From Agrobacterium vitis (GTDB lineage Bacteria > Pseudomonadota > Alphaproteobacteria > Rhizobiales > Rhizobiaceae), in assembly GCF_013426735.1 (NCBI RefSeq), contig NZ_AP023272.1, positions 1,470,501-1,534,500 of the forward strand: DNA of 64,000 nt, read 5' to 3'. Below the pieces are notes generated by a model. It ran no database searches, was not told the DNA's origin, and saw only the letters and a list, made by a program, of their open reading frames with translations. The position numbers were made by a program, and so were the translations under genes. Each line of letters begins with the position of its first letter. Position 1 is the first letter of the stretch. Positions 16,826 to 25,483 of the stretch are shown here, in pieces.

Positions 16826-17324
16826 TAGCATCGGCAAAGAGAGCTGCAAAGCCCTGAAAGAGCAGTTCATGAACCGCCCCAGACTGCTGTAAATCCCGTC
16901 ATCCGGGAAAGTTAGTTGTCGTCGGCCAACACCATGAGAGAAACAAGGAAGAACGCCGCATTTTGTTCTCTACATATGGCTTCTGGAAACGCCTCAGGCG
17001 CAGGCATGCCCGGCGGCGTGCGGCTAATATTTACCCCTGCTGTTCAATAAAATTCAGTCGTAAGTAGTCCATTTCGTGCGATACAAAATGAGATATAAAC
17101 TGCGATACAAATGAGAATTTTTACGAGCAAAAAAAGAAGTTTAATAATATAAATCATATGTTTATTGTTTTATGATTCTTCGTGTCGAATCCTGTCGGGT
17201 GCGCCATTTTCATTAAATCTTCAAATTCTAACCGCGCTGTAAATGCTTCGGACCTTTTCCTCTGCCTCCTCGCTCCGCCAGACGCAGACGCGGAGATGAT
17301 CCTACGCGCCGGCTATTTCAAGGG
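16826..17324. other. AT-rich intergenic stretch with a tRNA-like fragment
   Basis: About 500 bases that become strongly AT-rich after 17040, with no credible ORF. The only recognisable item is the tRNA-Arg 3'-end-like fragment at 17185-17206, listed separately. Confidence 0.5.
17185..17206 (+). other. tRNA-Arg 3'-end fragment, possible attachment-site remnant
   Basis: TCGAATCCTGTC followed by GGGTGCGCCA reads as the T-loop end, T-stem, acceptor strand (CGGGTGC), discriminator G and CCA of a tRNA. The acceptor strand would pair with GCACCCG, the 5' end typical of rhizobial tRNA-Arg. No 5' half, anticodon or D-arm is present upstream, where the sequence is AT-rich. Such 3' fragments are left where integrases insert elements at tRNA genes. 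No integrase gene is in the window, so this is a remnant or a distal end. Confidence 0.6.
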
Positions 17325-17726
17325 TCAGCTTATTTGCGCGACGATTTTCATGAGGTTTAGAATGCCCCAATGCGCGGTAATGAACTCGCCTTCGACCTTC
17401 AGCACATCGATAACGTCGAATGTTATGCGCCGTCCGGTTGGTGGAATGCCGTTAAAGGCGCCAGTGTGGGTAACGGAATAGATCTTGCGGGTGGTGACGA
17501 GGTCGCCTTCGGCGGTCTGAAAATCGATCTCGCAGACCGGTTCGGAGAAGGAGGCGTGGAAGGCGCGGTAGAATGCCCGCACGCTGTCCCGATCCGATGC
17601 GAAGCCGGGCGTGGGCGTGTGGTCGATGAAATCAGGATGCATCAGGGCATCGAAGACGGCGTAATTGCCGCCGACTTGAACCTCTTCAATGAGTTTTCTG
17701 ACAATCGCCTTTTTATGGTCGTTCAT
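17325..17726 (-). CDS. SnoaL-like/ester cyclase family protein
   Basis: About 133 aa from ATG 17726 (MNDHKKAIVRKLIEEV), chosen because GGAG stands 9 bases upstream; an ATG at 17741 lacks such a site. The sequence has the SnoaL-like NTF2 fold pattern: HPDFIDHTPTPGFASD, VRAFYRAFHASF, and TRKIYSVTHTGAFNGIPPTG, ending in HWGILNLMKIVAQI. Polyketide-cyclase-like SnoaL proteins of this size are widespread with diverse and mostly unknown substrates. It lies 20 bp downstream of the nitroreductase, so both probably form one operon controlled by the divergent HxlR regulator. Confidence 0.85.
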   Translation of the reverse strand: MNDHKKAIVRKLIEEVQVGGNYAVFDALMHPDFIDHTPTPGFASDRDSVRAFYRAFHASFSEPVCEIDFQTAEGDLVTTRKIYSVTHTGAFNGIPPTGRRITFDVIDVLKVEGEFITAHWGILNLMKIVAQIS

Positions 17727-17746
17727 GACTTTCGTCTCCATTCAGT

Positions 17747-18346
17747 TCAAAGGGGAAATGTGCCGTGGAAAGCGGAGGTGTTGACAGGGCGGCGCGGGCT
17801 TGGTGTCTCGCGTCCGCGCAGCGCCTCGGGAAGCTGGTCGGAACTTGCGCGTCGTCCAATCGCGATGACCACCTGCATGGCATATCCCTCGGGCATATTT
17901 ACCGCTTCGGCGGTCTTTATCGGGTCAATGCCGCCCATGGCATGGGTGGACCAGCCCTTCAGATGGGCCTGGAGCGCGAGATAGCCCCAAGCTGTTCCCG
18001 CGTCGAAAGTGTGGCCGGGATTGGGAACCTCCGCATCGCTGCCCGGTGGAATGAGAGTTGTCTTTGTGGTGATGACGATCAGCGCCGCCGCATGTTGCGC
18101 CCAGACCCGGTTTCCTTCCCAGAGCGCCGCGATGACCCCATCAAATTGGGTTTCTCCACGAAAGCTGTAAATAAAGCGCCAGGGTTGGGCGTTCAGGCCG
18201 GAGGGTGCCCAGCGCGCCGCCTCCAACACGCCGAGAAGCTCCTGTTCGGAAATTGTCTCTTCGGTGAAGGCGCGCGGAGACCAACGATCCAGGAAGAAAT
18301 CTTCGATCGGGTGGTCCGCTGTACGGGAGATTGTCTTTACATCCAT
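17747..18346 (-). CDS. Nitroreductase-family FMN oxidoreductase
   Basis: A 199-aa NAD(P)H-dependent FMN oxidoreductase. Hallmarks are the N-terminal RWSPRAF FMN-phosphate block, ARWAPSGLNAQPWRFI, a middle DAGTAWGYLALQAHLKGW, and a C-terminal IGR (VVIAIGRRASSDQLPE). The family reduces quinones, nitro-compounds or flavins; the natural substrate is not evident. It is divergent from an HxlR regulator, a common arrangement for electrophile- or quinone-responsive nitroreductases. The SnoaL-like gene follows in the same operon. ATG 18346 starts the only frame with homology. Confidence 0.92.
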   Translation of the reverse strand: MDVKTISRTADHPIEDFFLDRWSPRAFTEETISEQELLGVLEAARWAPSGLNAQPWRFIYSFRGETQFDGVIAALWEGNRVWAQHAAALIVITTKTTLIPPGSDAEVPNPGHTFDAGTAWGYLALQAHLKGWSTHAMGGIDPIKTAEAVNMPEGYAMQVVIAIGRRASSDQLPEALRGRETPSPRRPVNTSAFHGTFPL

Positions 18347-18427
18347 TATTGAACCTGCTCTCTTCTCGTTACCAGTCGCGCCAGGCTATGGCGCGGCGGT
18401 CAGCGGCGCAAGAAAGGGAGCGAGAAA

Positions 18428-18438
18428 TTACCTGGTAA
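18428..18438. promoter_or_regulatory. Candidate HxlR operator between nitroreductase and regulator
   Basis: The inverted repeat TTACC-T-GGTAA (18428-18438) is followed by a second GGTAACC at 18445-18451, and another GTTACC lies at about 18368. The cluster sits about 30 bp ahead of the HxlR start in the divergent intergenic region. Autoregulation and control of the nitroreductase operon would be typical; binding is inferred. Confidence 0.5.
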
Positions 18439-18469
18439 CCCCGAGGTAACCGGGCTATCGTTTAACGTG

Positions 18470-18850
18470 ATGGAAACTCTGGAAAACAACCTGGAAAATT
18501 GCCCCATACGCGATGTGCTTCACCGCGTATCCGACCGCTGGAGCATGCTGATCGCTCTGCACCTCGAAGGGGGGACGCTGCGGTTTTCAGAGCTCAAGCG
18601 ATGCATTCCCGATATTTCTCAGCGGATGCTGTCGCAGACGCTTCGGCGACTGGAACTGGATGGCCTTGTCGAACGCCGGGTCTATCCGGTTGTCCCGCAG
18701 CGGGTGGAATATGACCTCACACCACTTGGGCGTTCCTTGTTGGTGCCGTTTCATCTGATGAAAAATTGGGCCGAGGCCAATCATGCAACGATCCGTAAAT
18801 CCAGATCATCGGGACGTGATCGCCAAAAAAAATCGGCTTTTGGTGAATAG
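18470..18850 (+). CDS. HxlR-family transcriptional regulator
   Basis: About 126 aa from ATG 18470 (a GTG directly precedes it). It is a MarR-like winged helix of the HxlR type: CPIRDVLHRVSDRWSMLI near the N-terminus with the redox-sensing Cys position (C12 in NCPIRD), then LRFSELKRCIPDISQRMLSQ (recognition helix), and RRVYPVVPQRVEYDLTP (wing). HxlR regulators commonly respond to aldehydes, quinones or disulfide stress through this cysteine. It is divergent from the nitroreductase operon, which it most likely controls. The C-terminus ends in a basic tail. Confidence 0.92.
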   Translation: METLENNLENCPIRDVLHRVSDRWSMLIALHLEGGTLRFSELKRCIPDISQRMLSQTLRRLELDGLVERRVYPVVPQRVEYDLTPLGRSLLVPFHLMKNWAEANHATIRKSRSSGRDRQKKSAFGE

Positions 18851-19294
18851 ATCGATTAAGCGATGGGTTGCCGTTCTCTAGGTTTCATGCGCCGTATGAC
18901 CTGTTGAATGCGCCGCTAAAAGCTTGGGACCATCGCTCATCAAGGGCTGCTCGGTATGGGCGCGGTGGATCTGAAGCCGATTGCGAAAACGGTCGATTGC
19001 GGTGCGGAGCCTCGCGCTGCCTTGCCGCCTGCTGTTGCAGCTTCTTCTAAGAAATCACATAACATATTGTTCTTGCTTATGTATCACCAAGGCTAGCTCT
19101 TGGAGATCATGAAGCTCGCGCCATGTGCCGTCGGCAACATCCTAACGTCTCTGTCCTTACGGCGCCGAATGACTTTTTTTGGGTTGAAAAAAACAATCAA
19201 AAATTACAGTTACAATTTAGGGTAGTTTTAGAATTTACTGACTGCTAATTCTCGCGCGCAGTCCTTAAACCTCCCAGGATTAACGAGGCGAATT
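18851..19294. other. Intergenic region ahead of the SHMT-like gene
   Basis: About 440 bases, increasingly AT-rich towards 19294. No ORF with family similarity is seen. A ribosome site AACGAGG stands just before ATG 19295. The promoter of the SHMT-like/GMC pair must lie here. Confidence 0.45.
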
Positions 19295-20470
19295 ATGAAT
19301 GAAATTGTAAAACTTATTAGCAAGCATAATGATGTGAGAACGGGTGCTATTAACCTGATCGTCAGTGAAAACCGTATGTCTCCGGCCGCGTTGGCGGCCC
19401 TGAGTTCCGACCTTGCGTCCCGCTATGCGGCGCCATTTTATGCCGGCACCGATATTTCCCAGGAAATCGTCGCGATTACCGAGCAGAAGGCCAAAAAACT
19501 TTTTAACGCCGAGTATGTGAATATTTCCCCGATTTCCGGTAGTGCGAGCCTGATGGCCGTTGTATTCGCGCTGACCTCACCGGGCGACAAGGTCGGGCGT
19601 GTCCCGCCTTTCTTTCCAGGTGGCGGATATCCCTTCAATTACGAAGTGTTTGACCGGGTTTCCTTGCCGCTTCCGTTCGATGACGAAGAGTGGCAGCTCG
19701 ATCTCGAAGCCACTCTGGAGCTGCTTGAGCGGGAAAAGCCGAAGCTGGTCATTCTTGGCGCGTCGATCTTCACCGTTCCCATGCCGGTGCGCGAAGTGGC
19801 CGATCTGGTGCATAGCTATGGCGGCATCGTCGCCTATGATGGCTCCCATAGTCTGGGCCTGATCGTTGGCAAGCAGTATCAGGACCCGCTCAACGAGGGC
19901 GCCGATATTCTGTTTGGCTCGACCCACAAGACATTCCCCGGTCCGCAGGGGGGCATTATCGTTACCAACAGCAAAGAATTGAACGATCGCATCGACATCG
20001 TCTCCAATTTCACGCCGTTGAATGGACCGACGATGATTTGCAATCCGCATCTGGCGCGCATTGCCTCGCTGGGCATCGTCATCGATGAAGTGCCGTGGGA
20101 GCGTTATGCCGAGCAGGTGGTGAAGAATTCCCGCGCCTTCGCCAACACGCTGCAAGCCAAGGGCTATGAGATGCGGGGCCAGTCCACCAAGAAATTCTCG
20201 GAATTATCCTATTGCCATCAGGTGCTGCCCAAGCTCGACCGGCAGATGGGTCAGGGATATCGCGACAAGCTGAAGCAGCATAACATTCATGTGGATGGCT
20301 TTATGCGGGTCGGCACGGCGGAAATTACCCGTCTTGGTTATGTCGAAGCCGATTGCACCCGCATTTCTGAAATCATGGCCGAGATCGTCTCCAGTAATCA
20401 GGATGTCATTCCCTCGCTTCGCCATGAAGTCGTCGAGATGAATGCCAACCACCAGCACATTGTCATGTGA
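19295..20470 (+). CDS. Serine hydroxymethyltransferase-like PLP enzyme
   Basis: A 391-aa fold-I PLP enzyme. Similarity to SHMT is seen in NLIVSENRMSPAALAAL, the Y/GS region, AYDGSHSLGLI (PLP-binding Asp and His), and the Schiff-base lysine in GSTHKTFPGPQGG (K212), where GlyA has TTHKTLRGPRGG. It is shorter than GlyA (about 415-430 aa) and diverges in the C-terminal third, so it may not be the housekeeping one-carbon enzyme. Threonine-aldolase-like or transaldolase variants belong to the same group. The gene precedes a GMC oxidoreductase in the same direction after 156 bases, suggesting a joint pathway. The AT-rich upstream region hints at transfer. Confidence 0.8.
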   Translation: MNEIVKLISKHNDVRTGAINLIVSENRMSPAALAALSSDLASRYAAPFYAGTDISQEIVAITEQKAKKLFNAEYVNISPISGSASLMAVVFALTSPGDKVGRVPPFFPGGGYPFNYEVFDRVSLPLPFDDEEWQLDLEATLELLEREKPKLVILGASIFTVPMPVREVADLVHSYGGIVAYDGSHSLGLIVGKQYQDPLNEGADILFGSTHKTFPGPQGGIIVTNSKELNDRIDIVSNFTPLNGPTMICNPHLARIASLGIVIDEVPWERYAEQVVKNSRAFANTLQAKGYEMRGQSTKKFSELSYCHQVLPKLDRQMGQGYRDKLKQHNIHVDGFMRVGTAEITRLGYVEADCTRISEIMAEIVSSNQDVIPSLRHEVVEMNANHQHIVM

Positions 20471-20537
20471 GTTTGATTTTCCCTTCCTGTCGAACGGGGG
20501 GAAACAAGTTTTCCCGAAAAACAACCATGAAACGTAA

Positions 20538-20574
20538 CAGGTCTGTCCGGTGCGATCCGGACCGGACAGGCCTG
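20538..20574 (+). promoter_or_regulatory. Strong hairpin between the SHMT-like and GMC genes
   Basis: Stem CTGTCCGGT (20543-20551) pairs perfectly with ACCGGACAG (20561-20569), with an outer CAGG/CCTG. No T-tract follows, so it is less a terminator than a possible processing or attenuation element 52 bases ahead of the GMC start. Confidence 0.5.
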
Positions 20575-20626
20575 CTCTGAACCTCATATTTCTTCCGAAC
20601 CCAATATTTTCTAGGGGGTCTTTATC

Positions 20627-22849
20627 GTGTCTTCGAAAAAAGTTTCGGCGTCAGCCAAAGAAATTGTCATTCCCGAAAATGGCGGTCCGCCGGTTTATGA
20701 AACGATCATTATCGGCTCCGGCTTCGGCGGCAGCGTCGCCGCGCTCAGGCTGTGCGAAGCCTTCCAGAAAGCCAATTATTCGGCTACCGCGGGCAAGCCC
20801 GTGCTGCTTTTGGAGCGCGGCAAGGACTGGTGGGGCAATCTGACAGGCCAGCCCACTACCGCGCCGCCGTTCTGCAACTATCGCCAGCCGGATGGCCGCG
20901 CTGGTTGGATGGTGGATGTCGAGCCGTTCGGCACGCCGCAATCCCCACCGGATACCTATGGCCAAGCCGAGGATTTGGGTGACGAGACTGCCAACTTCAA
21001 TACGATGACCACCTATGCGCAGCGTCCTATCCCGGTCTATCCCGGGCTGGTCGAGACGCTCACCGCTTTCCAGGGTCCGGTGCCGACCATGACCGCCATT
21101 GTCGGCGCGGCGCTTGGCGGTACCTCGCAGGTCTATAACTCGTTCTTCCAGAAGCCGTCGCAACTGGCCTTCACTCTGGCCTTCCGCGATCCAGAGCATC
21201 TGGATTCCTACAAGGATGTACTGCTATCCTACGACAAACTGGCGCAGCATTACGACACCGTTGAGCAGATGATGGGGCCGAAAACCATCGATGCCAAGGA
21301 AAACAAGGTGTCGGTGACGGTGCCGGTCAGCAGCGATGCGGACCTGACGGTCTCCTATCCGCTCAAGGACAGCCCGCCCTATCTTTCTACCCGTAGCTTC
21401 AGGGCGCAGGTCGCGAAGATCGATGAGGTCGTCAAGTCGGGCGCCGTCGAAACGCCGATCCAGTCAGTCACGCTGGAATATACCAAGCTGGCGCTCGACT
21501 GGGGCGTGGTCTGCAAGGAAGTCAACGCCGAAATGCTGCCGTCCGCCATCATCGGCGAAATGTGGTATGGCATGAACAGCTATTCGATCTCGACCAAGCC
21601 ATTGGGGAAAAAGGAATTGCTGGGCGTCAAGAAGGCGCTGGACCAGAACTACCTGAAACAGGCCAAGGAAACCGGCCTGCTTGACATTCAATGCCTGAGC
21701 AATGTCACCAATGTCTACCAGGATCTGAGCTCCAACAGTGTGAGCCCGGTCTATGTCGTCACTGTCGAGGAGATCTCGCCAACCGATGTCGCCAACCCGA
21801 CATCGGTGACCTATCGGGCGAAGAACGTGATCTTCTCGGCTGGCTCCATGCATACGGCACCGATGCTGCTGGAATATTCCAACAATCCCAATCCGCAAGC
21901 GCCTGACACCAATGGCCTGCCAGCGCTGAGCAAATATGTTGGCCAGTTCTGGGGCCAGAATGGCGATGTCACCGGCACCCAGGACATGAGCTGCAAGACG
22001 CGTCCTTCGGATGGCGGTCCCGGCTCGACAGATGCCTCCTTCTACTTCGTCAAGGACGAAAGCGTGGATGGCACCGTCCTTTCGGACGACAAGCTGGAGG
22101 CGGCCTTCAATCAGTCGATCGACTACATGAAAAGCAATAATTCGGCGTCTTTCATTCGCCTCATGCTTTATCCTGCCTGGTTTGACGAAGCCGACAATCT
22201 GCAAAACACCTATAATATGTCGGTTTGCTACGACCCGGCGCCGGGCTATTTTGACGTGAATTCGGCAGCGACCAACACTTCGGGCCGCAAAACCTATAGC
22301 CTGTATTATCCCAATACGCCTGTGGCGGGTTCGAAGCCTTCCCAGTTTGGTGCCAGCAGTTCCGGCGTGCTGGATTCGGTCAATGCGCTTACCACGGTGC
22401 TGACCGAATGGGGTGAGATCAATGCCAGCACGGAGGGTGAAAGCCTGATCCGGCGCAACGGCCCTCTCTCCTATCGCGGTGCACTGCCGGCACTGGCATC
22501 GACCGAGCAGTATCACGCCCGAAGCTTGGAAAGCTGGGACCCCAACCGCGTGCCGGAGGAGTTCGTGGTGGCCTATGGCGTCACGGCCCATCCGCTCGGC
22601 GGCTGCGTGCTGGGTAAGGCCTGCAACGAATTCGGGCAGGTCTTGGCAGTTGAGGACGCGAAGGAGGAACCAGACGTCAAGAAGGATGAACCAGAGGTCA
22701 AGAAGGTGGTACCAGGCCTCTATGTGGTTGATGGTTCTCTGATTCCCGGCTCCACCGGTGCCGCTACCCCGGCCTGGACCATTGCCGCCGTGGCCGAATA
22801 TTGCATGACGAAAATCGCCGAGAAGATCGTTGGCACCAAGCAGCAGTGA
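20627..22849 (+). CDS. GMC oxidoreductase, cholesterol-oxidase-like
   Basis: A 740-aa flavoprotein from GTG 20627, preceded by AGGGGG. The N-terminal FAD-binding motif is ETIIIGSGFGGSVAAL, with LLLERG closing the Rossmann unit. The C-terminal signature AHPLGGC (A654-C660) and GLYVVDGSLIPGSTGAATPA match the cholesterol oxidase/GMC group, where His is the catalytic base region and the last part contacts FAD. At 740 aa it is longer than cholesterol oxidases (about 550). An acidic-basic repeat (EEPDVKKDEPEVKK, about 681-694) is inserted between the two C-terminal motifs. No signal peptide is evident. It would oxidise an alcohol to an aldehyde or ketone; the substrate is unknown. The neighbouring SHMT-like enzyme suggests an amino-alcohol or hydroxy-amino-acid pathway, which is inference. 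Confidence 0.85.
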   Translation: MSSKKVSASAKEIVIPENGGPPVYETIIIGSGFGGSVAALRLCEAFQKANYSATAGKPVLLLERGKDWWGNLTGQPTTAPPFCNYRQPDGRAGWMVDVEPFGTPQSPPDTYGQAEDLGDETANFNTMTTYAQRPIPVYPGLVETLTAFQGPVPTMTAIVGAALGGTSQVYNSFFQKPSQLAFTLAFRDPEHLDSYKDVLLSYDKLAQHYDTVEQMMGPKTIDAKENKVSVTVPVSSDADLTVSYPLKDSPPYLSTRSFRAQVAKIDEVVKSGAVETPIQSVTLEYTKLALDWGVVCKEVNAEMLPSAIIGEMWYGMNSYSISTKPLGKKELLGVKKALDQNYLKQAKETGLLDIQCLSNVTNVYQDLSSNSVSPVYVVTVEEISPTDVANPTSVTYRAKNVIFSAGSMHTAPMLLEYSNNPNPQAPDTNGLPALSKYVGQFWGQNGDVTGTQDMSCKTRPSDGGPGSTDASFYFVKDESVDGTVLSDDKLEAAFNQSIDYMKSNNSASFIRLMLYPAWFDEADNLQNTYNMSVCYDPAPGYFDVNSAATNTSGRKTYSLYYPNTPVAGSKPSQFGASSSGVLDSVNALTTVLTEWGEINASTEGESLIRRNGPLSYRGALPALASTEQYHARSLESWDPNRVPEEFVVAYGVTAHPLGGCVLGKACNEFGQVLAVEDAKEEPDVKKDEPEVKKVVPGLYVVDGSLIPGSTGAATPAWTIAAVAEYCMTKIAEKIVGTKQQ

Positions 22850-22900
22850 GCCGCTCCGTCAACACTGAAAGCTGACGGGTAAGCAATCTCAATGAGATAT

Positions 22901-22936
22901 AAGGGCCGTGTGTTTGATGAAACACACGGCCCTTTT
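22901..22936 (+). terminator. Terminator downstream of the GMC gene
   Basis: A perfect 15-bp stem AAGGGCCGTGTGTTT / AAACACACGGCCCTT with loop GATG and trailing T. Confidence 0.88.
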
Positions 22937-22975
22937 GCCATTTTCAGCCTTGTTTCATCTGTTCTGGTCAAAGAA

Positions 22976-23000
22976 AAAGGCCGGAAAAACCGGCCTTTCG
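22976..23000 (-). terminator. Terminator downstream of the DEAD-box helicase gene
   Basis: On the minus strand AAAGGCCGG, loop TTTTT, CCGGCCTTT, followed by TTTC. It lies 18 bp past the helicase stop. Confidence 0.8.
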
Positions 23001-23018
23001 TAAATTCACAGAGGACGC

Positions 23019-24428
23019 TTAACGCTCGCGGCGCTGGCCGCCTGCGCCGGCGCGGGCCGGGCCGTCCTGGCGTGGACGGTCGGGGCGGCGGGCCGGGCGA
23101 CCGTTGGCTGGCTTGTTGCGGTTGGCCGGGCGTGCCGAACGCTGTTCGCCACCATCACCTTCTTCGCGTGGGCCACGGCCTTGCGGACGGCCATCCTTGC
23201 GGGCCGGGTTGCCATGGTTGCGGTTGCCGGCACCAGCGCCTGCACCGCCACCACCACCTGCGCGGCGGGTCGGACGGGCAGGGCGGCCACGGTCAGCCGG
23301 AGCCTCGCCGCTGGCAACCGCGATTTCGATACCCATCAGCCGCTCGATGTCGCGCAACAGGCGGGCTTCGTCTGGACCACAGAAGGCAATGGCGATGCCG
23401 TCGCGGCCAGCACGGGCGGTACGGCCAATGCGGTGGACATAGGCGTCAGGCACTTCCGGCAGGTCATAGTTGAACACATGGCTGACAGCCGGAATGTCGA
23501 TGCCGCGGGCGGCAACGTCGGTGGCGATCAGCGTGCGGATCGACCCATCGCGGAAACCCTTCAGGGCGCGCTCGCGCTGGCCCTGGCTCTTGTTGCCGTG
23601 AATGGAGGCAACCGAGAAACCGGTGATTTCCAGATGCTTCATCAGCTTTTCCGCACCATGCTTGGTGCGCAGGAAAACGATGGAGCGGCCATCGGGATGA
23701 TCGGCAAGGGTCTTCTTTAGCAGTTCGGTCTTGTGGTTCTGGCCATTGACGAAGTGAACATACTGTTCGACCTTGTCGGCTGCCTTGCCCGGAGGCGAGA
23801 CTTCAACGGTGACCGGATTGTTGAGGAAGCTACCGGCCAGATCGGCAATCGCCTTCGGCATGGTGGCCGAAAACAGCAGGGTCTGGCGCTTGGCCGGAAC
23901 CATCTTGGCAATCTTGCGCAGGTCGTGGATGAAGCCCAGATCCAGCATCTGGTCGGCTTCGTCCAGCACCAGATGGGTGACGGCGCGCAGCGAAATCGCA
24001 TTGCGGGAAATCAGGTCCAGCAACCGGCCCGGAGTAGCGACGAGAATGTCGGTGCCGCGTTCCAGCTGAAGTTGCTGCTTGTTGATCGATGCGCCACCAA
24101 CCACCTGGTTGATCTTGATCGGGGTCTTGCGAATGAAGGACCGCAGATTGTCGCCGATCTGGTTGACGAGTTCGCGGGTCGGGGCAAGAATCAGCGTGCG
24201 GGTGGTGCGATTGTCGGGACGGCGTTCGTCCTTCATCAGCAACTCGATGATCGGCAGGCCAAAGGCAGCGGTCTTGCCGGTGCCGGTCTGGGCAAGGCCA
24301 ATCAGGTCGCGACCGGCCATCACCACCGGAATGCCCTGCGCCTGGATGGGGGTCGGGGTCTCGAAGCCAAGCTGGGTCAGCGTGGCGACAACAGTCGGCG
24401 AGAGGCCAAGTTCGTTAAAACTGGTCAA
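23019..24428 (-). CDS. DEAD-box ATP-dependent RNA helicase, RhlE-like
   Basis: About 469 aa. The start is likely TTG 24428 (reading MTSFNELGLSP) with GAAAGG upstream; an in-frame TTG at 24452 is less likely. All helicase motifs are present: Q-motif FETPTPIQAQGIP, motif I AQTGTGKT, Ia PTRELVNQ, Ib TPGRLLD, II DEAD (VLDEADQ), III SAT, IV region SIVFLRTK, V ATDVAARGIDIP, VI HRIGRTARAG. The C-terminal ~90 residues form a basic, Gly/Arg/Pro/Asn-rich tail typical of RhlE-type proteins that tether to RNA. It unwinds RNA in ribosome assembly or mRNA decay, often at low temperature. It is a core gene in rhizobia. Confidence 0.94.
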   Translation of the reverse strand: MTSFNELGLSPTVVATLTQLGFETPTPIQAQGIPVVMAGRDLIGLAQTGTGKTAAFGLPIIELLMKDERRPDNRTTRTLILAPTRELVNQIGDNLRSFIRKTPIKINQVVGGASINKQQLQLERGTDILVATPGRLLDLISRNAISLRAVTHLVLDEADQMLDLGFIHDLRKIAKMVPAKRQTLLFSATMPKAIADLAGSFLNNPVTVEVSPPGKAADKVEQYVHFVNGQNHKTELLKKTLADHPDGRSIVFLRTKHGAEKLMKHLEITGFSVASIHGNKSQGQRERALKGFRDGSIRTLIATDVAARGIDIPAVSHVFNYDLPEVPDAYVHRIGRTARAGRDGIAIAFCGPDEARLLRDIERLMGIEIAVASGEAPADRGRPARPTRRAGGGGGAGAGAGNRNHGNPARKDGRPQGRGPREEGDGGEQRSARPANRNKPANGRPARRPDRPRQDGPARAGAGGQRRER

Positions 24429-24708
24429 TTCATAAACCTTTCGGGGCGCCAAGACGAGAGAGCCACGATCGCCTCATTGCGATTATAGCGGTCTTTGGCG
24501 TCAAGAACCCCGCGTGAATTGGGAACTTGTAAGTTGGAAACGACTTTCGGTGCGTTTGACCGCTGATGCGGCCATATATGAAGCACCCATACCTTTTTTG
24601 CATGACAGTGCCGAAATAGGCAAAGCCGGAATGCAGTGGCGCGCTCACGCGGCGGCCGGAAGGCTGAAAGCTTGCGCCGCTTTTGCGCGTTTTGCGGCCA
24701 AATGTCAA

Positions 24709-24737
24709 GCGCCCGCCCATCATGGACGGGCGGGCGC
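24709..24737. terminator. GC-rich hairpin between the helicase and a small exported protein
   Basis: GCGCCCGCCC (24709-24718) pairs with GGGCGGGCGC (24728-24737). It lies downstream of the small exported protein gene (minus strand), in a 357-base stretch without ORFs that also carries the helicase promoter. There is no clear T-tract, so factor-independent termination is uncertain. Confidence 0.5.
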
Positions 24738-24785
24738 TGAATATTTCTACTATAATCCCCGTCTGGGTGACGGGCGGCAGATCAT

Positions 24786-25109
24786 TTACCGGGGGCAGAC
24801 CTGAACGCGGTAGCTGTCGCCCCATTCATCGTAGCGCCGCTCGAAGTGGCAAGGTGCCGCATAAACCGGTCGATAATAGGTCCGATAAACCGGTGGGGGT
24901 GGTGGTGGTGGGTCGTAGGACCGGTAATAGCGCGGCCCCCCATCTATTCCGTTGACGATGGCGCTACCGACGATGCCACCGACGGCACCGGCTGCGACGC
25001 CACCCCAGAAACGGTCGTCGGCCTTTGCGGCAGGTGCCGTCGCCATCAGCGATGCACCTACGAGAGTGGCGACAAGGCCCGCAGACATACTCATGCGAAA
25101 TACGGACAT
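24786..25109 (-). CDS. Small exported protein with glycine-zipper-like and proline-rich segments
   Basis: 107 aa. A signal peptide is clear: MSVFRMSMSAG start, hydrophobic core LVATLVGASLMATAPA and cleavage after AKA. A glycine-zipper-like segment GGVAAGAVGGIVGSAIV follows, then a proline run (DPPPPPPPVYR) and Tyr/Pro-rich tail with two Cys (CHFERR and VQVCPR). Many rhizobia encode similar short periplasmic or outer-membrane-associated proteins of unknown function. It is a single gene, convergent with nothing and separated from the hybrid kinase by a 375-bp divergent region. Confidence 0.8.
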   Translation of the reverse strand: MSVFRMSMSAGLVATLVGASLMATAPAAKADDRFWGGVAAGAVGGIVGSAIVNGIDGGPRYYRSYDPPPPPPPVYRTYYRPVYAAPCHFERRYDEWGDSYRVQVCPR

Positions 25110-25483
25110 GGCTTGATCCTTTCAGAACTTTTTCTCCGAGGAGAATGGTATGAAGATGATCCTGAAAACGGGCATATTGATGATGGAATTGTGGAGCCAA
25201 GATTAAATTATCGTCATTTAAAACGATCAACGCCATAAGAGTAAATGCCATAAGATATTAAACTTAAAAGATATTTTATAAGATTTCCGGTTGGTGTGCC
25301 GCGTCTCCGCCACAAAGACTGGGCGCTCGGTCCTGCCTTGCGCACGGTGCTGCCCCTGCCGGTAAAAAGCTTTGTGAAACAGGAGATTGACAGGATTTTT
25401 TCAGTCAGGCGCTTTGTTTTGTGTTTTGCCTGGTGATAGGGTTGTTTCCACGGCGGAAAAGGGCACAGAGAGGTTCATCCGTG
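25110..25483. other. Divergent intergenic region before the hybrid kinase
   Basis: About 370 bases, AT-rich in 25190-25290, with no credible gene. It must hold the promoters for the small exported protein and the hybrid kinase. The frame extending back to 25421 from the kinase lacks a ribosome site and family similarity. Confidence 0.4.
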
